From Meghimatium bilineatum (Eukaryota; Mollusca; Gastropoda; Stylommatophora; Philomycidae): DNA of 64,000 nt. The DNA is taken from contig CM067318.1 in the NCBI GenBank assembly GCA_034231615.1, positions 31,513,723 to 31,577,722 of the forward strand, given 5' to 3'. Positions 58,034 to 64,000 of the stretch are shown piece by piece. Numbering within the stretch: position 1 is the stretch's first letter; each line of letters starts with the position of its first letter. The notes beneath the pieces are model-generated. The model was not told the DNA's origin, ran no database searches, and saw only the letters and a program-made list of their open reading frames with translations. Position numbers and translations under genes: made by a program.

Positions 58034-58263
58034 AGATTAACTAATGCGTAAATTAGCCCTCAACAATAGCTCAAGTGTAGCATTATATTGGGATAACTAA
58101 TGAGAAAATTAGCCATAAAAATAGCTCAAGAGGAACAATATATTGGGTAAATGAGTAAATTAGCCCTCAACAACAGCTAAAGTGGATCATTATATTGAGA
58201 TAGATTAACTAATGAGTAAATTAGCCTTCAGCAATAGATCAAGTGGAACATTATACTGAGATT
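58034..58263. repeat. ~57-bp tandem repeat, 4 degenerate copies
   Basis: Units contain TAACTAATGAGTAAATTAGC and GCTCAAGTGGAACATTATAT. Confidence 0.85.
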
Positions 58264-58304
58264 TTATAAACCCCGAACTGCAACAAGAAGTAAATAAGGG
58301 AATT

Positions 58305-58445
58305 TTAGGAGCAAAGTTTGCAGTTTCACTCCATAGAATGATAAAACGACCCAAAAGCGACGTTGAAGGCGAATGTATTGGGCCTAAGAACGGGATATCA
58401 TTGATAAGCTGTATATCATAAATCAGCGCACTCCGTTCTCTGGAC
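58305..58445 (+). mobile_element. Probable SINE-A relic, very diverged
   Basis: AGCAAAGTTTGCAGT, GGCCTAAGAACGG and GCACTCCGTTCTCTGGACGG follow the order of SINE-A landmarks (GCAAAGAATAGCAA, GGCCGAAAGG, GCATTCCGTTCTCCGGAC). Spacing is shortened. Confidence 0.45.
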
Positions 58446-58504
58446 GGCATTCAGTTCCCGGACAGAATGCAGCTAATGATCGTGTGGTTGAGATAGCAGA
58501 TAAG

Positions 58505-58600
58505 AAACTATTGAGACTATAGAAATGGTATGAATCTCGCGTGTTCTTGAGACTACAGAACTGGTATGAATCTAGGGTGTTCTTGAAGTGGTATGAATGC
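58505..58600. repeat. ~42-bp duplication
   Basis: Two and a half copies of a unit with CTTGAGACTACAGAACTGGT and ATGAATCT. Confidence 0.8.
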
Positions 58601-58789
58601 TGTGCAGACATGCCAAACTGCAAAGAAGAAGAACAAAAGACCCAATAAGAAATGATTTCATTAGTCACATCCTACAATATTCCTGGAAAGAAAGCAATAT
58701 CCTTATTGTTTGCAACGTGAACGAGATGTGTAGACCCCAATTGTATTGCCACACTGACGATACATATAATATATATATATTGTTTGTCG

Positions 58790-58857
58790 TCTATTGTTTC
58801 TCCCCAGGTGGATGATGGTCAGAATATCCGCACTTGCCGCCAAGCGTAGGGGTGGTG
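58790..58857. repeat. Repeat-E, copy 2
   Basis: TCTATTGTTTCTCCCCAGGT and GCGTAGGGGTG as at 35467-35528. Confidence 0.55.
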
Positions 58858-58979
58858 GCTGGGAGATTTAGTTGTCTATCTAACGCTGAATTGGTATTTG
58901 TTAGTGGTTGCCTTTATATTATCTATTCATCTTTTTCAAGGTCTTCCTCTAGTCTTGTATCCTTATATTATTATGTTCT

Positions 58980-59460
58980 TGTCGATAGTTCGTCATGGCA
59001 GGGAGTTACAGCAGCACGTAATTGGTTGATAACTGATACATCAACACACTCGGTAATACTCACAGACTCTCAAAGCATGCTGCGCAAGATATAAATGTAC
59101 ATGCTGAGAATGGTGGAATTTATTGAGCAACTCAAATGTCTAGAGCATTACATGGATATACTGCCCTGGTCATGCTGGGGTCAGAGGAAACGAGATAGCC
59201 GGCTTATTGACAGGTACTGCAGCGATAGACGGCACAATGCTGAGAAGAGATAAAACAGACTTAATCAAAGCAGTAATAAATTCATTTCAAGATGAAGATG
59301 ATGTTAATGAGGCTGAGAACGTACACATACAGAGAATGTCAGAAGTGGAAGAATCTGAGGGAAGGAAAAGTAATTTTTGTGTGGAAAGTCCCGAAGATCA
59401 CGCGCTCAACACCTCATTTCGTCTAATTTGGTCACTCTTGCAATTTGTGTCAGGCATGTT
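58980..59460 (+). pseudogene. Jockey-like LINE RNase H fragment, second subtype
   Basis: VTAARNWLITDTSTHSVILT DSQSM covers the Glu and second Asp regions. A frameshift follows, then WSCWGQRKR and LLTGTAAIDGTMLRRDKTDL, which in related elements follow GHAGVRGNE. The C-terminal part RMSEVEESEGRKSN is also family-like. It differs in sequence from the CILSDSMSMIKKV subtype at 5265 and 9204. Confidence 0.75.
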
Positions 59461-59474
59461 GTAAGTTTTCTCTG

Positions 59475-60115
59475 CTAGCTTACTCTCCGCACCAATTTAG
59501 GGGATTGATAGCAGAGTGTTGGTATAAAAATAATGTTTATTATCTGCCTCTTGACTTCCATCTCTATGTTTTGGCTGAGGAGTAATGGCGATAGCTGGTA
59601 TGTCACTATGTTTGCTTTCTGGCATCTTGTTCCAATCTTTCTGCTATATTTTACGCTGTCTGTGAATATACCTCCCAGGTATTTAAAATAAGAGGTTTGT
59701 TTCGCCCGTGTGTTGCCGGGGCCCGAAAGGGGAGCAAATAATAGCAACACTATTTACCTTCCACGCATGTCGTAAAAGGCGACTAAGGAGGTTATGGGAT
59801 GGAGTTGGCTGTCCCATCCCATATAGGGTCAGTAACCCAAAGTCATGCTGAAGTCGGCTGTGTTAGGCCAAAGGCGCAGATATCGCAGCAATGCTGTAAA
59901 CCATGACACAACGCATTCCGTTCTCCGGACTACATCCTGCTAATCTGCAGGAGTTTGAGAACGAACGCAGAAGAAGAAGAAGAAGAAGAAGAAGAGGTTT
60001 GTTTCGCTTTAGCTTTGCTTATTGTTATGTTCATTGAATTCGGCGACTCGCTAATCTTCATTACTTCTGTTCCCTGTGTATTTATTTTCATGTTTTATTT
60101 GGTGCAAGTTGTCGT
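59475..60115 (-). pseudogene. RTE/CR1-like RT fragment split by a SINE-A
   Basis: Minus strand, right piece (60008-60115): MKISESPNSMNITISKAKAK. Left piece (59475-59705): KQTSYFKYLGGIFTDSVKYS, RKIGTRCQKANIVTYQL and IEMEVKRQIINIIF. The two pieces join in frame if the SINE and one copy of the 15-bp duplication are ignored. This is the motif D to YLG region and beyond. Confidence 0.82.
59706..59992 (+). mobile_element. SINE-A, full length, 15-bp target duplication
   Basis: It runs from CCGTGTGTTGCCGGGGCCC to a long (GAA)n tail. AGAGGTTTGTTTCGC flanks it at 59691-59705 and 59993-60007. It is almost identical to the 30183-30464 copy over the body, so both are young. Confidence 0.96.
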
Positions 60116-60117
60116 GG

Positions 60118-60120
<3 letters not shown>

Positions 60121-60197
<77 letters not shown>
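60121..60197. repeat. (AT)n microsatellite
   Basis: About 38 AT dinucleotides. Confidence 0.95.
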
Positions 60198-60201
<4 letters not shown>

Positions 60202-60245
60202 GAAGCCTGCCCAAAAAAAACACTCAAAGACGAAAGAGCCGCTAC

Positions 60246-60276
60246 GTAGATAGATAGATAGATAGATAGATAATGA
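60246..60276. repeat. (GATA)n microsatellite
   Basis: Six or seven TAGA/GATA tetranucleotides, with AT-rich decay on the right. Confidence 0.9.
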
Positions 60277-60883
60277 TGGATAGATATATAGTTATATAGA
60301 TAGTTAAATAAAGAATATAAATAGATAATTAGCTAGATATATAGATATAAATGATGGCAGGCATGAGGTTGACAATTGGCACCGGCACACATCAAACATC
60401 ATGCTTACGCCAGTCACTAACCAGCACATTGAAAAGCGTCGGATGTTCCAGAAACAGGACAAGAAATCAGCGAGTGGCAAATTTTGTGAATGTATTTTGC
60501 AATACTGCCATATTTGGGCATAGGTTCGCTTGCTCGCGTGAAGTGACCAATAAATTGGTCGACTTGATTTAGGACAGAAAATAATATAACAAATATTTGA
60601 ATGAGGATTCAAGGTTCATACCCTATACCTACATATTCCAGTCGGCCAGCATGTACAAAGATATAATTCATGCACGTCAAGTATGTAAAACTATTTACAT
60701 TGATCAAGGGGAGGAGATGCTACTCTGAAAGAAGTTGCATGTCTGTACGATCTATTGGTAGCGTATCCTATTCAGAACATAACCATCAACCCAGAATGTT
60801 TTGGATGTAGTGATTTTCTTGACAATGTACATACGTTCATACGTTCTCCATTGCTTTCTGAACGTTCCGGATGCTTAAATACC
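60277..60883. other. Non-coding stretch
   Basis: Nothing recognised. Overlapping opposite frames at 60304-60612 and 60351-60572 have no motif. Confidence 0.4.
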
Positions 60884-60965
60884 TATTGCGGGGGTCGAAC
60901 TCGGTACATTGGTGTATGTCATAGACGCGCTCATGAACAACTTCGCCACAGAGTCGGACCGAGTT
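60884..60965 (-). mobile_element. tRNA-like SINE head, third type
   Basis: The minus strand has an A-box-like TGTGGCGAAGTTGTTCATGA and a B-box-like GAGTTCGACCCCCGC about 40 bp apart. No tRNA cloverleaf can be drawn. The body to the left (towards 60730) has no second copy in the window. Confidence 0.5.
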
Positions 60966-61000
60966 AAAAGTTACAAACACAATCAAATTTATAGGAGAGA

Positions 61001-61066
61001 TTCTTCTTCTTCTTCGTTCGTTCTCAAACTCCTGCAGATTAGCAGGATGTAGTCCGTAGAACGGAG
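61001..61066 (-). mobile_element. SINE-A 3' fragment, severely 5'-truncated
   Basis: A TTCTTCTTCTTC tail is followed on the minus strand by GAGTTTGAGAACGAACG and CTACGGACTACATCCTGC. AGAGAT on both sides (about 60995-61000 and 61072-61077) may be the target duplication. Confidence 0.8.
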
Positions 61067-61077
61067 ATAGTAGAGAT

Positions 61078-62147
61078 AAAACTTCAGATATAAGCACATT
61101 CCAAGCGAATGAAAAAAGAAGGACGTTGCAAGTAAAAGATGATAAACACTGTATGTATTCTCTATAAAATATGTTTTTTGGAATTTATTTTGAAGTGTCT
61201 TTAACTCATTAATTGGATTTACATTGCTTCATTTGGAAATAATTTGTCTCGGTTTTCGTCATTTTCGGATTTCTTCGATTGTTCTCTGACGAACTTCCGA
61301 CGAAAACCGAGGTTTAACTGAAGTTTGGTTTATGTAATGGATGTATTTTGTCCAGATGTTTGTTAACAGAGGTATGGTCTTAGTTGGAATACCGGACTCT
61401 GGTTTGCTTCCCTAAGATGATTTATTGGTTCAATTGGACTGTTTTTTTTTTGGTGGTAATTAGAAAATGCACTAGCAATCCTTAGCTATCTGAGAAGATA
61501 ACTATGCCCTCAGATTCCACACTCAAAATTCGAGATCATTCAATTTAAAGCTTCTTCTTTGCTATCTCTGCTACATAACTAGATCAGAGATATCTCTAAA
61601 AAGATCAACAATGCTTGGGTCTGCATCTGCGTCAGTATTGGAGTATTTTATCACAGTGAATTGTTTCTATGGTGACGGTTTTCAGGAATGAGGTTAAAAT
61701 ATTCTTGTCTGTCGAGGGGTCAGAAAATTATGTTCCTATGGTAGGAATAGTTGCATATATACAAGGCGGTTAAATATTAATAATTTCCTTGTATTTTTTG
61801 TCCGTTGGTAAATGGTTCAACTTTATAATGCTAGATTCGTTTAAGGAAAAATGTATTGTGTATTCTTTGTTTGTTTGTTAGATGATAGTTTCGCCTCATT
61901 TGGTCGAGGCCCGCACTTTCAACCTAGGACTGGTGTCCATATTGGTTATATCAGGGCGTTTAGGGACCTGTGTAGGTGGCTTGTCTGCCTGGATGGTGCT
62001 AGAATTTGGCTATCCAGTCGGGTTCTCCGCTGTGCGTTCTAGCGACAGTCCTTAAAAGGACTATGGTGTGGCTTTGCTTGAGCCATTGATGTGACGCTAA
62101 TGTTTCCTCTGGATTATTAGCCCTGAAAAGAGCTTTTTTTAAACAAA
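61078..62147. other. Non-coding stretch
   Basis: A 1.07-kb region with no recognised gene or repeat. The frame at 61851-62042 has no motif. Confidence 0.4.
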
Positions 62148-62409
62148 AAAGTAACCCATAGCATTTATTAATGCCGTAGGGGTGTGAGATGTTAGCGATC
62201 TCACATTTCAGAGGCTCTGCAAATGAGGGCGTTAGCCATCTCCTCTCCCTCGCAGTCTTTACTTCCCGGATTAATCCGGTACCCATTTAAGGCTGGGTCG
62301 ACCTGGGAGCCGTTGCGATCTGAAAACATTTCCGATTCAACTGGGGAATGAATCCAGGACCACTCATATGCGAAGCCAGTGCGCTAACCACTGTGCTAAC
62401 GCGGCTCCC
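62148..62409 (-). mobile_element. SINE-B, full length
   Basis: The minus strand starts GGGAGCCGCGTTAGCACAG, with A-box region TAGCACAGTGGTTAGCGC and B-box region GGTCCTGGATTCATTCC. It runs through the GGATTAATCC palindrome to GGGTTACTTT. The most complete copy here and the best reference for the family. Confidence 0.93.
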
Positions 62410-62535
62410 TTAAGTGTGGTGTTCTTTGGTGGTTCTTGATCTGCTGTCTATTGTGTATTATGTTTTTGTGGCGTCTTATATATAATAATTTCTATTCTCC
62501 CATGAAGTGTCTATTCTCTTATATATTTCTGGATT

Positions 62536-62935
62536 CTAGCTGCGGACAGAGAAGCATCCAGGCGATTGAAAACAAATGCTGTAGACGTGTGCTGGGTATC
62601 TGTAGCCGAGAACATACGGCAAACGTGATTATACATGCTAGATTTAATGTAGCATCCTGTCAACAAGAGCTGCTGTTAACAATCAGGAAACGTCGTAAAC
62701 TCCGGTGGTATGGTCATGTGATGGGACATGCCTCGATGACAAGAGATGTTCTTCAAGGTAAGGTGGAGGTTTGAAGAAAACGAGATGGCAAGAAGAAGGT
62801 ACAGCTGGACAATAACAAGGATGTGACAGGGTGTGAAATTTACAAAATTATCAGCATGGTAGAGGATAGAGGTTCGTGAAGATCTTTCTGCACCAAATGT
62901 CACGCCACTAAGACCCTAATTCATTATGGGTATTA
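62536..62935 (+). pseudogene. RTE-like RT C-terminal fragment
   Basis: The frame at 62436-62774 contains IQAIENKCCRRVLGICSREH, then LTIRKRRKLRWYGHVMGHAS (the conserved KRKLRWYGHV motif) and VLQGKVEV. After a stop it continues KRDGKKKVQLDN, DVTGCEIYKI and a short 3' tail near 62935. The upstream RT is missing. Confidence 0.82.
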
Positions 62936-64000
62936 TTAGTATATTTATTATTTCTCTTAGGTTTCTACAACCTCCCCTTCTCTTCTTAGACTTAAAGGTT
63001 ATATATTTATGTTCATTTCTGTTGGGGTTGTTTTCTTGGCACCGCTTATAAACCTAGTGAAGCATTTTGGGTTTTTATCTAACTGCTGTAGGATGCTTTT
63101 CTAGTTGTGGTCTGGAGACAGTCAATAGTCATTGGCTCAATTTTATGACTCCGATTAAGTCTAGTATATATTGGGAATCTCTCAAGTGATTTCAGGTAAT
63201 ATTTACACTAGCAGGTTGCGATTTCATATAAACGATCCGGAGGCACAACTATCTGTGACATAAATTCAATATCGTATCTTGGTCTTTCGAGGTTCGCTCC
63301 GTAGCTCGTCAATATAAAGCTGGATATCAAACTGAACACAATATGTGGCCTCTCTATTTACAATAGTTTTCGCACTCTACTGGAGGCACTTCTTCTGGAA
63401 GGAGCAACACGTTTCAGAAGTTGTGCTGTAAAAATCAAAGATTTTGGTGAAGAACTTTTTTACATCTGAAAGGTTACTGTATTTAGTAACTAGTAGTCAA
63501 AAGGCAGAATACAAGTACTCTTATTTAGTACAATATTTTACAGTCATATATATTCTAAGAATGCACACAGAGTGCAAAATAACATTTAGTTTTCAAGGAA
63601 ATGACTCGATGTAGTGTTCATGAATTTGGTAACAACACCAGCTAAAATTACCTGATCTTCTCTTGTTTCTCCGTTGTATTTTACGAAGAGCTATTTGTGT
63701 AATCTTCTCTGATTTCTTTGACGTACATAATACCCTTCTAATTGTGGGACCTTATCCTTTCATTGTTATTTATTGAAAACGTTTGTTATTTTGACTACTA
63801 CTATAACTAGTTGAAATATAAGATAGAATTTTAAGCATAACAATGCCAACAAAATGTTGACGATGTACTATTATTGTATCGAAAAAAAAAACATAAGTAG
63901 ATGGGTGGATCAAATTCTACATCGCCAACGGTTTCTTGTTCTGTTATATATCTAGGACGTGGCCTATCAGTAATGGAGTATGCCTGTGATTGTGGATAAT
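62936..64000. other. Non-coding stretch at window end
   Basis: Nothing recognised. Confidence 0.4.

Noticed and set aside
60884-60965. tRNA gene on the minus strand
   Set aside because: The A-to-B-box spacing is tRNA-like, but no cloverleaf closes.

Overview
This is 64 kb of eukaryotic nuclear DNA from an animal, with no convincing host gene. Long stretches have no open frame. The rest is LINE retrotransposon fragments, tRNA-derived and other SINEs, one complete cut-and-paste DNA transposon, and at least twenty minisatellite or microsatellite arrays. There is one 100-N assembly gap (54877-54976). The repeat content recalls gastropod mollusc genomes (Jockey-like LINEs with RNase H, RTE/CR1-like LINEs, GAA-tailed SINEs). 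That assignment is an impression from family resemblance and the sequence alone does not prove it.

Layout. 0-2.4 kb: AT-rich DNA and a 41-bp minisatellite. 2463-4848: a DNA transposon of the IS630-Tc1-mariner superfamily with perfect 32-bp inverted termini, TA target duplications and an uninterrupted 425-residue transposase; this is the only gene in the window that looks intact. 4.9-12.4 kb: decayed Jockey-like LINEs, including one whose reverse transcriptase (RT) core lies inverted between its endonuclease and RNase H. 12.9-18 kb: a SINE, three minisatellites and an unclassified 393-bp retroposon. 18-20.7 kb: the longest LINE relic, on the minus strand, split by a younger LINE 3' fragment. 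20.8-30.5 kb: minisatellites, SINEs, LINE ends and a 23-bp array that arose inside an RT reading frame. 30.5-34.2 kb: a 3.7-kb satellite-like block with a 33-bp unit. 34.2-45.7 kb: RTE/CR1-like RT relics and several more arrays. 45.7-52 kb: mostly featureless DNA with small repeats and SINEs. 52-64 kb: further RT relics, one carrying an in-frame (AT)n run, a foldback element beside the assembly gap, an RT split by a SINE, and RT and SINE pieces at the end.

How the parts relate. The Jockey-like and RTE/CR1-like relics are probably remnants of the machinery that mobilised the SINEs. The abundant SINE (here SINE-A) ends in the same GAACGCAGAAGAAGAAG-type tail as a LINE 3' end at 19549-19836, which suggests a LINE partner. 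Target-site duplications give relative ages: SINE-A and the LINE 3' fragment inserted into LINEs that were already present. Several tandem arrays lie inside or beside RT coding sequence, so the arrays and the transposons are not independent here. Translations were read by eye; family names rest on motifs, not on database searches.
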